Assembly (NCBI GenBank): GCA_963736595.1 | Contig: CAVTPG010000011.1 | Location: 124,001 to 188,000 of the forward strand | DNA from: Parapontixanthobacter sp963736595 | GTDB taxonomy: Bacteria > Pseudomonadota > Alphaproteobacteria > Sphingomonadales > Sphingomonadaceae | Length of the DNA: 64,000 bases | Direction of reading: 5' to 3' | In this document: positions 24,934 to 33,679 of the stretch, in pieces | Layout: the number at the start of each line of letters is the position of its first letter | How positions within the stretch are numbered: position 1 is the stretch's first letter | Translations under genes and position numbers: made by a program | The notes under the pieces: generated by a model | What the model saw: the letters and a program-made list of their open reading frames with translations, nothing else | Databases searched by the model: none | What the model was told of the DNA's origin: nothing

Positions 24934-27110
24934 TTTTTCCATTTCATCTGCTGGCGCTTGCCATAGCGGGTCTTGCGCGTGCCCGGCCGCCCTTCGGTGG
25001 ATTTGCCGATGATGGGCGCTTTTTTCTGCGCATCCGGTAAGCCCAGCTCATCGGCTTCCAGCGTGCGGATTTCATCGCGCAATCGGCCAGCCTGCTCGAA
25101 TTCCAGATTGGCCGCGGCATCGCGCATTCGCTTTTCCAGATCCTCGATATAGGCGCGCAGATTATGCCCGACGAGGTTGGTGGCTTCCTCCTCGCCCGCA
25201 CCGCCATCCTTGGCTTCGGCATGAGCCACGATGTCGGCAATATCGCGCTTGATGGTGACAGGCGTGATGCCGTGTTCCTGATTGAAGGCGTGCTGGCGTT
25301 CGCGGCGGCGGTCGGTTTCGGCCATCGCGCGCTCCATGCTGCCGGTAATCCGGTCGGCGTACAAAATGACACGGCCATCGACGTTCCGCGCGGCCCGTCC
25401 GATCGTCTGGATCAGCGAGGTTTCGCAGCGCAAAAAACCCTCCTTGTCAGCATCCAGAATACAGACCAGCCCGCATTCGGGAATGTCCAGCCCCTCGCGC
25501 AGCAAGTTGATCCCGATCAGCACATCATACACGCCCAGCCGCAAATCGCGGATCAATTCGATCCGTTCCAGCGTCTCGACATCGGAGTGCATATAGCGGA
25601 CTTGCACGCCCGCTTCGTGCATAAATTCCGTGAGGTCTTCGGCCATCCGCTTGGTCAGCGTCGTGACCAGCGTGCGATAGCCCTTCTTCGCATTTTCGAG
25701 GCATTCATGGATGCAATCCTGCACCTGATCCTCGACCGGGCGGATCTCGACCGGCGGATCGATAAGGCCCGTAGGACGAATGACTTGCTCGGCAAATACG
25801 CCGCCTGTCTGCTCCATTTCCCAACCGCCCGGCGTTGCCGAGACAGCGACTGTTTGCGGGCGCATCGCGTCCCATTCGTTGAAGCGCAACGGGCGATTGT
25901 CGATGCAGGATGGCAAGCGAAAGCCATATTCGGCCAGCGTCAATTTGCGGCGGTGATCCCCGCGCGCCATCGCGCCGATCTGCGGCACGGTCTGGTGCGA
26001 TTCATCGACGAAGAGCAGCGCGTTCTCCGGCAGATATTCAAACAGGGTCGGCGGCGGCTCGCCCGGCAAGCGCCCGGTCAGAAAGCGCGAATAATTCTCG
26101 ATCCCCGAACAGCTGCCTGTGGCCGCGATCATTTCCAGATCGAAATTTACCCGCTGCTCCAATCGCTGCGCTTCGAGCAGATGCCCCTCGGCGTGCAATT
26201 CTTTCAGCCGTTCTGCCAGCTCGAATTTAATGGCGGCACTGGCTTGCTTCATGGTCGGGCCGGGCGTCACATAATGCGAGTTGGCATAGACCCGCACGGA
26301 ATTCAGCGACGCGCCTTTCTTGCCCGTCAATGGATCGAATTCGCTGATGTCCTCGATATCGTCGCCAAAGAAACTGATGCGCCACGCCATATCGTCATAA
26401 TGCGACGGGAAGATTTCCAGACTGTCGCCGCGCACACGGAAATTGCCGCGCTGAAATGCGATATCGTTGCGTTTGTATTGTAGCGCCACCAGCTTGCGGA
26501 TCAATTCGCGCTGATCGACCGACTGGTCTTTCTTGATGTCGAAAATCATCGCCGAATAGGTCTCGACTGACCCGATCCCGTAAAGGCACGAAACCGAGGC
26601 CACGATGATCACATCGTCGCGTTCCAGCAGCGAGCGCGTGGCCGAATGGCGCATCCGGTCGATCGCTTCGTTGGTGCTGGATTCCTTCTCGATATAGGTG
26701 TCGGAGCGCGGCACATAGGCTTCGGGCTGATAATAATCGTAATAGCTGACGAAATATTCGACGGCGTTATTCGGAAAGAAGCTCTTGAATTCGCCGTATA
26801 ATTGCGCGGCAAGGATCTTGTTCGGGGCCAGAATGAGGGCGGGGCGCTGCAATTCCTCGATAACCTTGGCCATTGTAAAGGTCTTGCCTGATCCGGTCAC
26901 GCCTAGCAGCGTCTGCGTCTGTTCACCCTCGCGCGCTGCCGTCACCAATTCGCCAATCGCGCGCGGTTGATCACCCGCCGGCATATATTCGGAGACCAGT
27001 TCGAACGCCTTGCCGCCCATGCTTTTGTCGGGCCGCGCGGGGCGATGCGGAGTGAAACTTTCGGATGTGTCGGGTTCGGACAGGCCGCGACGGATGACGA
27101 GTTCGCTCAT
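24930..27110 (-). CDS. uvrB: Excinuclease ABC subunit B
   Basis: 726 residues, full length. Walker A is LLGVTGSGKTFTMA; the DNA-strand-separating beta-hairpin is YYDYYQPEAYVPRSDTYIEK; the helicase motifs include ALLFVDESHQTVPQIGAM and QTIGRAARNVDGRVILYADR; the C-terminal UVR/UvrC-binding motif is ANLEFEQAGRLRDEIRTLE. It forms the UvrAB damage-recognition complex and loads UvrC in nucleotide excision repair. About 33 residues precede the conserved FELVSEYMPAGDQPRAI, typical of alphaproteobacteria. I saw no GTTC-N7-GTTC SOS box in the 106 bases before the start. Its stop overlaps the start of the lipoprotein gene. Confidence 0.97.
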   Translation of the reverse strand: MSELVIRRGLSEPDTSESFTPHRPARPDKSMGGKAFELVSEYMPAGDQPRAIGELVTAAREGEQTQTLLGVTGSGKTFTMAKVIEELQRPALILAPNKILAAQLYGEFKSFFPNNAVEYFVSYYDYYQPEAYVPRSDTYIEKESSTNEAIDRMRHSATRSLLERDDVIIVASVSCLYGIGSVETYSAMIFDIKKDQSVDQRELIRKLVALQYKRNDIAFQRGNFRVRGDSLEIFPSHYDDMAWRISFFGDDIEDISEFDPLTGKKGASLNSVRVYANSHYVTPGPTMKQASAAIKFELAERLKELHAEGHLLEAQRLEQRVNFDLEMIAATGSCSGIENYSRFLTGRLPGEPPPTLFEYLPENALLFVDESHQTVPQIGAMARGDHRRKLTLAEYGFRLPSCIDNRPLRFNEWDAMRPQTVAVSATPGGWEMEQTGGVFAEQVIRPTGLIDPPVEIRPVEDQVQDCIHECLENAKKGYRTLVTTLTKRMAEDLTEFMHEAGVQVRYMHSDVETLERIELIRDLRLGVYDVLIGINLLREGLDIPECGLVCILDADKEGFLRCETSLIQTIGRAARNVDGRVILYADRITGSMERAMAETDRRRERQHAFNQEHGITPVTIKRDIADIVAHAEAKDGGAGEEEATNLVGHNLRAYIEDLEKRMRDAAANLEFEQAGRLRDEIRTLEADELGLPDAQKKAPIIGKSTEGRPGTRKTRYGKRQQMKWKK

Positions 27111-27216
27111 GCCGCTTTATATGGGGCGAAACGGCTGGCCTGCAATGGTGCGGTGACACGGTTGCATTTGGCTGATAATCTGCCCGATAATTCAATCGCA
27201 GGGGAGTTTTGACGAT

Positions 27217-27789
27217 ATGGCTTTTTCACGGATTTTGCTGGCAAGTGCCGCTGGAATTTCGACACTGGTTCTGGCGGGCTGCGGCGCGCCCGATAGCGGG
27301 CAGGACGGGGCAGAAGGCACTGTTGTGGCGGATGGCGAAGTGCTGTCGCAGGATCAGTTGGCCGAAGCAGCCAGTGGAATGCTGCGCCCCGAAGCCGGGC
27401 AATATCAAACGACGATGGAATTGATCGATGTCGATATTCCCGGAATGCCTGCGGCTCAGCTCGATATGATGAAGAATATGTTCGAAACTGCAGCAAGCTC
27501 CGAATATTGTCTGACTCAAGAGGACGCGGACAAAGGCTATGAAGAGATGGTTCGCGGCGGACAAAAAGGCGATTGCGAATTCCAGAAATTCGACACCGAT
27601 GGCGGCAATATCGACGCGGCGATGACGTGCAATGCGGACGGGGCCGTCTCGCGCATGACGATGGTCGGCACCGGAACCAGCACCAGCGGTAACATGAAAA
27701 TGACGATGGAGCAGGAAAGCACCGAGATGGGCACCATCAAGATGAGCATGAATGTGCGGCACAAACGGATCGGCGATTGCGCCGGTTAA
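27217..27789 (+). CDS. DUF3617 lipoprotein
   Basis: 190 residues. Lipoprotein signal SAAGISTLVLAGC, Cys at about residue 22, then a DUF3617-type domain: LRPEAGQYQTTMELIDVDIPGMPA, EYCLTQEDADKGYEEMV and CEFQKFDTDGGNIDAAMTC, with three to four Cys that probably form disulfides, then a beta-rich, Met-rich tail (KMTMEQESTEMGTIKMSMNV). The family is common in sphingomonads, periplasmic, function unknown. It diverges from uvrB and has a plausible AGGGGAG ribosome site eight bases before the ATG. Confidence 0.82.
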   Translation: MAFSRILLASAAGISTLVLAGCGAPDSGQDGAEGTVVADGEVLSQDQLAEAASGMLRPEAGQYQTTMELIDVDIPGMPAAQLDMMKNMFETAASSEYCLTQEDADKGYEEMVRGGQKGDCEFQKFDTDGGNIDAAMTCNADGAVSRMTMVGTGTSTSGNMKMTMEQESTEMGTIKMSMNVRHKRIGDCAG

Positions 27790-27840
27790 TGATGTTGGCG
27801 CTTCACGCCGCGTTCAAACCTTGCCGTTAAGACTTGGCAT

Positions 27841-28614
27841 ATGACCAAGGATCAGCCCGACGCGCTTGCCGAACCGGCGCCGACCGCTCAGGCGGAACTG
27901 GCCCGGCGGCTGGCGCTGGCCAAAGAGCCTGCAACCACTGATGCGCGCGGCCCCAGCAAGAGATTGCTGGCGGGAGAATTGAGCGCCTTGCTGGAGCCTG
28001 CCATCCGCCCGTTTCGCAGGCTGCATATTCCCAAAGCCGCCAATCCCAAGATCGTCATGCTGCTCCCCGGCTTTGCCACGCACCCCTCGCGGATGCGTTA
28101 TCTCGCCTCTTGTTTGGAGCGGGCCGGGCACACCGTCAAACGGTGGGGCACCGGCTTCAATCTGGGCGCGACGGCGGAGAAAATGCTGATCGTGGAGCAG
28201 CGTTTGCTCGCCGTGCACGAAAAATACGGGCAAAAAGTCGTGCTGGTCGGGTGGAGCCTGGGCGGATTGTATGCGCGCGAAGTCGCTTGCCGCCATCCGC
28301 ACGCCGTTGCCAAAGTCGTGACGATGGGCACGCCGTTCTCTGGTGACAGCCGCGCTAACAATGCCTGGCGGGTGTATCAGGCGGTTGCCGGGCACCGGGT
28401 CGATGCGCCGCCGGTAACGCGCGCGCCCGATCCCAAACCGCCGGTCGAAACGGTCGCTTTATGGAGCCCGCGCGATGGAATTATCAGCCCGCGCTGCGCC
28501 CGTGGTCAGGCCCATGAACGCGACCGCGCGATCGGTTTGCGCTGCACCCATATCGGCTTTGTGCAAAGCAAAGAAGCGATCGAAGCCGTTGTCAGGGAAC
28601 TTGATAGAGAGTAA
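27841..28614 (+). CDS. Alpha/beta hydrolase
   Basis: 257 residues. The core begins PKIVMLLPGFATHPSRMRYL, with the nucleophile elbow VVLVGWSLGGLYAREVACR (Ser in GWSLG), GTPFSGDSRANNAW, an acid position in WSPRDGIISP and a terminal His in CTHIGFVQSKEAI. It resembles triacylglycerol-lipase/PGAP1-like proteins without membrane segments. An Ala-rich N-terminal 60 residues precede the fold. The substrate is not predictable. It lies between the DUF3617 gene and the ATP-grasp operon, 78 bases before the latter, and may be transcribed with either. Confidence 0.8.
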   Translation: MTKDQPDALAEPAPTAQAELARRLALAKEPATTDARGPSKRLLAGELSALLEPAIRPFRRLHIPKAANPKIVMLLPGFATHPSRMRYLASCLERAGHTVKRWGTGFNLGATAEKMLIVEQRLLAVHEKYGQKVVLVGWSLGGLYAREVACRHPHAVAKVVTMGTPFSGDSRANNAWRVYQAVAGHRVDAPPVTRAPDPKPPVETVALWSPRDGIISPRCARGQAHERDRAIGLRCTHIGFVQSKEAIEAVVRELDRE

Positions 28615-28692
28615 ACCTTTACCATTGAGACGGGGGAATCCGGCGCGTCTGTCCCAGACTGCGCGGAGAAAGTCATTCCGTGCAAAGGAATC

Positions 28693-30120
28693 ATGACCGT
28701 ATCAGAGCCAAAATTCGACGAAATGCACGAAGCGTCGGGAGCCGTTCGTCCAGCCTACTCCGATTATGAACAATGGTATTCGCAGCAGGACGCGCAATAT
28801 CTCAATCGTAAACACAAGGACGCCGAACACAGTTTTCGCCGGACGGGCATTACCTTTAATGTTTATGGTGAAGAGGAAGCCGAAGAGCGGCTGATCCCGT
28901 TCGATATGGTCCCGCGCATCATTACTGCCAACGAATGGCGCAAATTGACGCGCGGCATCGAACAGCGTGTGCGCGCATTGAATGCGTTCATGTACGATCT
29001 CTATCACCGGCAAGAAATCGTGCGTTCGGGCCGTCTGCCACAGCGTTTGCTTCAGCATAACGAGGCGTGGCTGCCGCACATGGTCGGATTTACTCCGCCG
29101 GGCGGCGTTTATACCCATATCGTCGGCATCGATCTGGTGCGGACCGGACCGGGCGAGTTTTTCGTGCTGGAAGACAATGCGCGGACACCGTCGGGCGTCT
29201 CCTATATGCTCGAAAATCGCGAAACGATGATGCAGATGTTTCCCGAATTGTTTATGCAAGTGGGCGTGCAGCCGGTTTCCAATTACCCACGGCGACTGGC
29301 GAAATCGCTGGCCGCGTGTGCGCCGGACAAAACCGAGGGGCGGCCCGTGGTCGCAGTCCTGACGCCGGGCATTTACAATTCCGCTTATTACGAACACGCG
29401 TTTCTGGCCGATCAAATGGGCGCAGAGCTGGTCGAAGGCGGCGATTTGCGCGTGATCGACGGGCGAGTCGCGATGCGGACGACGCGCGGTTACAAGGCGG
29501 TGGATGTGATTTACCGCCGCGTGGACGATGAATTCCTCGACCCGCTCACGTTTAACCCGACTTCGATGCTGGGCGTGCCGGGGATCATGGACGTGTATCG
29601 TTCGGGCGGCGTTACCATCGCCAATGCCCCGGGGACGGGCGTGTGCGATGACAAAGCGATTTACAGCTTCATGCCGGAGATCGTGGAATTTTATACCGGC
29701 GAAAAGCCGATCCTGCCCAATGTGCAGACGTGGCGCTGCGCCGATAAAGACGACTTCCAATACGTGCTCGACAACCTTGCCGATGTGGTGGTGAAGGAAG
29801 TGCATGGCTCCGGCGGATACGGGATGCTGATCGGGCCGACTGCGACGAAAAAAGAGATCGAGGATTTTCGCAAGAAACTGCTCGCCAATCCCGAAGGGTA
29901 TATCGCGCAGCCGACTTTGGCGCTGTCCACTTGCCCGATCTTTACAGACGCAGGCCTGGCCCCGCGCCATGTGGATTTGCGGCCTTACGTTCTTGTCTCG
30001 CCGGACAATATCGACATTACGCCCGGAGGTCTGACCCGCGTGGCGCTGGAAGAAGGTTCGCTGGTCGTCAATTCCAGTCAAGGTGGCGGAACCAAAGATA
30101 CATGGGTGCTGAAAGACTGA
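28693..30120 (+). CDS. Circularly permuted ATP-grasp protein
   Basis: 475 residues of the circularly permuted type-2 ATP-grasp family (DUF404/DUF407). Landmarks: FNVYGEEEAEERLIPFDMVPR, the acidic metal/ATP site FFVLEDNARTPSGVSYMLENR, YNSAYYEHAFLADQMGAELVEG, and VVKEVHGSGGYGMLIGP near the C-terminus. ATP-grasp enzymes couple an acyl phosphate to an amine, so a peptide ligase is predicted. An AAAGGA ribosome site is five bases before the ATG. It opens an operon with alpha-E, transglutaminase-like and Anbu genes, the classical neighbourhood of this family. Confidence 0.93.
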   Translation: MTVSEPKFDEMHEASGAVRPAYSDYEQWYSQQDAQYLNRKHKDAEHSFRRTGITFNVYGEEEAEERLIPFDMVPRIITANEWRKLTRGIEQRVRALNAFMYDLYHRQEIVRSGRLPQRLLQHNEAWLPHMVGFTPPGGVYTHIVGIDLVRTGPGEFFVLEDNARTPSGVSYMLENRETMMQMFPELFMQVGVQPVSNYPRRLAKSLAACAPDKTEGRPVVAVLTPGIYNSAYYEHAFLADQMGAELVEGGDLRVIDGRVAMRTTRGYKAVDVIYRRVDDEFLDPLTFNPTSMLGVPGIMDVYRSGGVTIANAPGTGVCDDKAIYSFMPEIVEFYTGEKPILPNVQTWRCADKDDFQYVLDNLADVVVKEVHGSGGYGMLIGPTATKKEIEDFRKKLLANPEGYIAQPTLALSTCPIFTDAGLAPRHVDLRPYVLVSPDNIDITPGGLTRVALEEGSLVVNSSQGGGTKDTWVLKD

Positions 30121-30172
30121 TGGCTTACCCAAACAACAGCACCGGCGCGGACAACAACAGGAGCGCGCTCTC

Positions 30173-31117
30173 ATGTTAGGTCGCACAGCCAACGGCATCT
30201 ATTGGATGTTTCGCTATCTCGAGCGTTCGGAGAACATGGCGCGCCTGCTCGATGCGGGCTTGCGCATGGCCTTGACCCGCGACCTTGTCAGTTCGGAAGA
30301 CGAGTGGCGCTCTGTAATCGCCGCCGCCGGACAGCGTGCGGCGTTCGAGGAACAGCACGGCACATATACCGGCATTCAGGCGTGGAATTTCATCCTGCGC
30401 GACAAGCACAATCCGGTCTCTATCCTGACCATGTTTGAATCCGTGCGCACCAATGCCCGGCTCGCTCGCAATGCGATCAGCGGCGAATTGTGGGAAGCGA
30501 TCAACGACAACTGGTTGCAGATCAACGAATTGCTGGCCCAGCCGGTCGGTCAGAACAGCGTCAGCGAAGCGGTCACTGTGATCCGCCGTGCAGGGACGCT
30601 GGCGCATGGCGCAATGGCCGGTTCGATGCTGCGCGATCACGCTTACCACTTCGCCCGTGCTGGCACGATGGTGGAGCGCGCGGAAAGCATCGTGCGCATT
30701 CTGGAAATCAAATATTACCTGCTGCTGCCCTCGCTTTCCTATGTCGGGTCCAGCCTCGATACCGGGCAATGGGATCAAGTATTGCGATCTGTTTCGGGTG
30801 ACCGCGCCTATCGCTCGCTTAACGCCGGGCAAATCGACGCACGCGGCATCGTCGAATTTCTGGTGCTGGATGATCGCTTCCCGCGCAGCCTTGCTTTCTG
30901 CCATTCCGCATTGCGCGATGAATTGGCCGCGCTGGCCAAACTGCATGGCGAAGAAGGCGAGTGCAACGCTTTGATGCGCGAGGCCGATATGCGCCTCTCC
31001 AACCTCAGCATCGACGATGTGTTCGACCAAGGCTTGCACGAATTCCTGCTCGATTTTTCCGCCACCAACGCCGCCATCGGACAAGCCATCGCCTCCGATT
31101 ATCGCTTCCTCGCGTAA
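30173..31117 (+). CDS. Alpha-E domain protein (DUF403)
   Basis: 314 residues, nearly all helical. It starts MLGRTANGIYWMFRYLERSENMARLLDAG, the standard alpha-E opening, and includes SISEAVTVIRRAG-like AHGAMAGSMLRDHAYHFARAG and ILEIKYYLLLPSLSYVGSS. The biochemical role is not known; the family always travels with the circularly permuted ATP-grasp and a transglutaminase-like protease and is predicted to take part in making or breaking a peptide product. A GGAG ribosome site precedes the ATG by about ten bases. It is 52 bases after the ATP-grasp stop. Confidence 0.92.
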   Translation: MLGRTANGIYWMFRYLERSENMARLLDAGLRMALTRDLVSSEDEWRSVIAAAGQRAAFEEQHGTYTGIQAWNFILRDKHNPVSILTMFESVRTNARLARNAISGELWEAINDNWLQINELLAQPVGQNSVSEAVTVIRRAGTLAHGAMAGSMLRDHAYHFARAGTMVERAESIVRILEIKYYLLLPSLSYVGSSLDTGQWDQVLRSVSGDRAYRSLNAGQIDARGIVEFLVLDDRFPRSLAFCHSALRDELAALAKLHGEEGECNALMREADMRLSNLSIDDVFDQGLHEFLLDFSATNAAIGQAIASDYRFLA

Positions 31118-31142
31118 GCCAAACAGAAGCGAGCCACAGACT

Positions 31143-31955
31143 ATGCGCCTCTCGATCCGACACACCACCCATTATCGCTTCGATCAGCCCGTCGTTCACG
31201 CGCTGCAACGCTTGCGCCTGACGCCCAAAACGACGCAAGGGCAGGAAATCCTCAGCTGGAACATGGATTACAAGAACGCCGATCCTGAACTGACTTACGA
31301 GGATCAGCATCACAACACGACTACGCTCGTTTCCGTGACCGAAGGCGCGCAGGAAGTGATCGTGGAATGCAGCGGCATCGTCGAAACGAAGGACAATTCC
31401 GGCGTCATTGGCCGTCATGCCGGGCATTTGCCGTTATGGAGCTTTCTTGGTCAAACCAAGCTGACGCGCCCTGGCCCCACAGTTAAACGCATGGTCGATA
31501 ATTTAACGCCCGATACCGATGCGGTCACGACGTTGCACAATCTTTCCGCCGCCATCCGCGACACGGTCGAATACAAGATCGGCAGTACGCAAGTCGACAC
31601 CACCGCCGAGGAAGCTGCAGAAGCCGGCGCAGGCGTGTGTCAGGACCACGCGCATATTTTCCTTGGCGCGGCCCGCTCGCTCGACATTCCGGCGCGTTAT
31701 GTCAGCGGTTATCTGATGATGAACGACCGGATCGATCAGGAAGCCACGCATGGCTGGACCGAAGCTTTCGTCGAGGGGCTGGGCTGGGTCGGGTTCGATA
31801 TTTCCAATGGCATCAGCCCGGATTCGCGCTATGTGCGCGCGGCGACGGGGCGCGATTACCGCGATGCCGCGCCAATTACGGGCATCAGTTTCGGCTCCAA
31901 CAGTCAGGATTTGCAAGTCGATGTTGCCGTCGAACAGCAGCAAGTCGAACAGTAA
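31143..31955 (+). CDS. Transglutaminase-like peptidase of the ATP-grasp operon
   Basis: 270 residues. The N-terminal beta-sandwich (LSIRHTTHYRFDQPVVHALQRLRLTP) is followed by the papain-like core with catalytic Cys in AGVCQDHAHIFLGAARSLDI, His in EATHGWTEAFVEGLGWVGFD and Asp in FDISNG. It is a probable cytoplasmic cysteine peptidase or amidase. ATG 31143 lies 25 bases after the alpha-E stop; an earlier in-frame start reads through the alpha-E gene and is rejected. The C-terminal ten residues are Gln/Val-rich (VEQQQVEQ). Confidence 0.92.
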   Translation: MRLSIRHTTHYRFDQPVVHALQRLRLTPKTTQGQEILSWNMDYKNADPELTYEDQHHNTTTLVSVTEGAQEVIVECSGIVETKDNSGVIGRHAGHLPLWSFLGQTKLTRPGPTVKRMVDNLTPDTDAVTTLHNLSAAIRDTVEYKIGSTQVDTTAEEAAEAGAGVCQDHAHIFLGAARSLDIPARYVSGYLMMNDRIDQEATHGWTEAFVEGLGWVGFDISNGISPDSRYVRAATGRDYRDAAPITGISFGSNSQDLQVDVAVEQQQVEQ

Positions 31956-32005
31956 CTCTCACACTTAACGAATGAAGCGGCCCTGCGCCGCCAGGATTTT
32001 AAGCT

Positions 32006-32752
32006 ATGACATATTGCATCGGTATGATGATGGACAAAGGCCTTGTCCTCATTAGTGACACGCGCACCAATTCGGGCGTCGATAACATCTCGGTTTTCCG
32101 CAAGATGTTCCACTGGCACGTTCCGGGAGAGCGGATCATTACGCTGATGACTGCTGGCAATCTGGCGACGACACAGACTGTGATCAGTCAGCTTGAAGAA
32201 CGGATGAAAGCGCCTGACGATCGTGAAAATACGCTGTTCACCGCGTCGACCATGTTTCAAGTTGCGACCGAGATCGGGCGACTGTTGCGCGAAACCGTGG
32301 CGGAACGGCAATCGGCCAACAATGTGCGGACCAAATTCACCGCTTCGATCATCGTGGCGGGACAGATCGCAGGCATGGAGCCGCGCCTGTTCATGGTCTA
32401 TCCCGAAGGCAATTTTATCGAAGCCAGCCACGACACGCCTTTCTTCCAGATCGGCGAAACCAAATACGGTCGTCCGATTATTATTCGCGGTTACGATCGC
32501 ACGATGAGTTTGGAAGACGCAGTGAAACTGTCGATGGTGTCATTCGATTCCACATTGAAAGCCAATTTGTCGGTCGGCCTGCCGCTGGATTTGATGGTGA
32601 TCGAAACCGATAAGTTCGAGCCATCGTTCGAGCGGCGGATTATGGCCGACGACATCTATTTCCAGGCAATTTCGTCAAGCTGGGGCGAGGCTTTGAAAAC
32701 GGCATTCCATTCTTTGCCGGATTACAGTTTCGTCGCTGATTACGACAAATAG
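32006..32752 (+). CDS. Anbu, ancestral proteasome-like peptidase
   Basis: 248 residues of the 20S-proteasome fold. It starts MTYCIGMMMDKGLVLISDTRTNSGVDNIS: after Met removal Thr2 would be the N-terminal nucleophile, with the conserved SDTRTN motif and a Lys at KMFHWH typical of Ntn hydrolases. No propeptide is present. Anbu proteins assemble into open rings or helices and co-occur with the preceding ATP-grasp, alpha-E and transglutaminase-like genes. The start is 50 bases after the transglutaminase stop, on the same strand, so it is probably the last gene of that operon. Confidence 0.93.
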   Translation: MTYCIGMMMDKGLVLISDTRTNSGVDNISVFRKMFHWHVPGERIITLMTAGNLATTQTVISQLEERMKAPDDRENTLFTASTMFQVATEIGRLLRETVAERQSANNVRTKFTASIIVAGQIAGMEPRLFMVYPEGNFIEASHDTPFFQIGETKYGRPIIIRGYDRTMSLEDAVKLSMVSFDSTLKANLSVGLPLDLMVIETDKFEPSFERRIMADDIYFQAISSSWGEALKTAFHSLPDYSFVADYDK

Positions 32753-32823
32753 CGCAGGAGGCGAATCGCGTGTTTGGCGGTTCTTTGGCGCGTGTCAGGA
32801 GTGCGCGCTGAGGGCTGCGGCAG

Positions 32824-32930
32824 TTGGTCTAACGACTGTTTGCGCGACTCCAGCAACAAACTGGCTCCAATATGGATGGATTGGTTCGCCGCCTGCGCGA
32901 CCTTGGAATTTAGCGCGTAAATTGGTCTAA
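32824..32930. repeat. Pair of TTGGTCTAA direct repeats
   Basis: The nine-base word TTGGTCTAA occurs at 32824-32832 and again at 32922-32930, in the 272-base gap between the Anbu gene and the LuxR-type regulator gene. Otherwise the gap holds no obvious gene, strong promoter or terminator. The repeats could be an operator for the downstream regulator, but two copies of nine bases may arise by chance. Confidence 0.3.
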
Positions 32931-33024
32931 ACCGCGCTCCGATTGGTGCCGCGTGTTCTTTATATGTTCGATATGGATGTTGTGTGCCTCGCTTTGTGGC
33001 GGCCCCGGCATCAGCACATGATCC

Positions 33025-33663
33025 ATGGAACAGACACACACATCACCGATCAAATCGCAGCCACCGCGCAGCCACACATTGCACTTCATCGATGAAAGCA
33101 GCCGCAACCGCGCTTTGTTTGCCAGCCTCGGTTTCGAACTCGGCTATCATGTGGAAGTTTATGCCGATGTCGGCGAGTTTCTGACGCGGCCACCCAAGGA
33201 CGGCACGATGATCGTACATGACGATCCAGCGCAGGATTTGAACAGCCTGATGAACGGCTTGGCCGAAACCGGAATCTGGTTGCCGACGATTGCCTTTCAC
33301 AAAGCGCCCGATCCAGGCCGGGTGGTAATAGCGGTCAAGCTGGGCGTGCTCGATTACCTGCGGATGCCGTTCGACCGGACAAGCCTGACGCATTCATTGG
33401 AGCGGTTGGATAGCGAGGCGCGTGCTTTTGTCGTGGCCCGCAAGCGGATGATCGAAGCGCGCAACCGGATGAGCAATCTGTCGGAGCGCGAACGCGAAGT
33501 GCTGGACCGGCTGACGCAAGGCGCAAGCAACAAAGTGATTGCGCGTGATCTCGATATTAGCCCGCGCACGGTCGAAATTCACCGCGCCAATATGCTGGCA
33601 AAACTAGGGGCGAGCCATTCCGCCGATGCGATCCGTATCCGCGTAGAGGCGCAGATCCTCTGA
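33025..33663 (+). CDS. LuxR/FixJ-type regulator with degenerate receiver
   Basis: 212 residues. The C-terminal LuxR-type HTH is clear: LSEREREVLDRLTQGASNKVIARDLDISPRTVEIHRANMLAKLGA. The N-terminal receiver fold is present (HTLHFIDESSRNRALFASLG; YLRMPFDRTSL) but the acidic pair is DE, the phospho-acceptor position lies in MIVHDDPAQD, the Thr/Ser site reads TIAFHK, and the conserved Lys before Pro is Met-preceded Arg (LRMPF). It may respond without phosphorylation. It is downstream of the Anbu operon, 272 bases away, and could regulate it; that is inference. Confidence 0.85.
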   Translation: MEQTHTSPIKSQPPRSHTLHFIDESSRNRALFASLGFELGYHVEVYADVGEFLTRPPKDGTMIVHDDPAQDLNSLMNGLAETGIWLPTIAFHKAPDPGRVVIAVKLGVLDYLRMPFDRTSLTHSLERLDSEARAFVVARKRMIEARNRMSNLSEREREVLDRLTQGASNKVIARDLDISPRTVEIHRANMLAKLGASHSADAIRIRVEAQIL

Positions 33664-33679
33664 TTGAGCCGCGAAAGGC

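Noticed and set aside
25164..26483. 439-residue plus-strand open frame opposite uvrB
   Set aside because: No recognisable domain; uvrB motifs are complete on the other strand.
27111..27216. SOS (LexA) box upstream of uvrB
   Set aside because: I found no GTTC-N7-GTTC or close variant on either strand in this gap.
28702..30198. 498-residue open frame on the minus strand opposite the ATP-grasp gene
   Set aside because: It mirrors a strongly conserved gene, is rich in His/Arg without any family motif, and is explained by codon bias of the real gene.
30176..31168. 330-residue minus-strand open frame opposite the alpha-E gene
   Set aside because: Alpha-E protein on the plus strand is conserved and has a ribosome site; the antisense frame has no motif.
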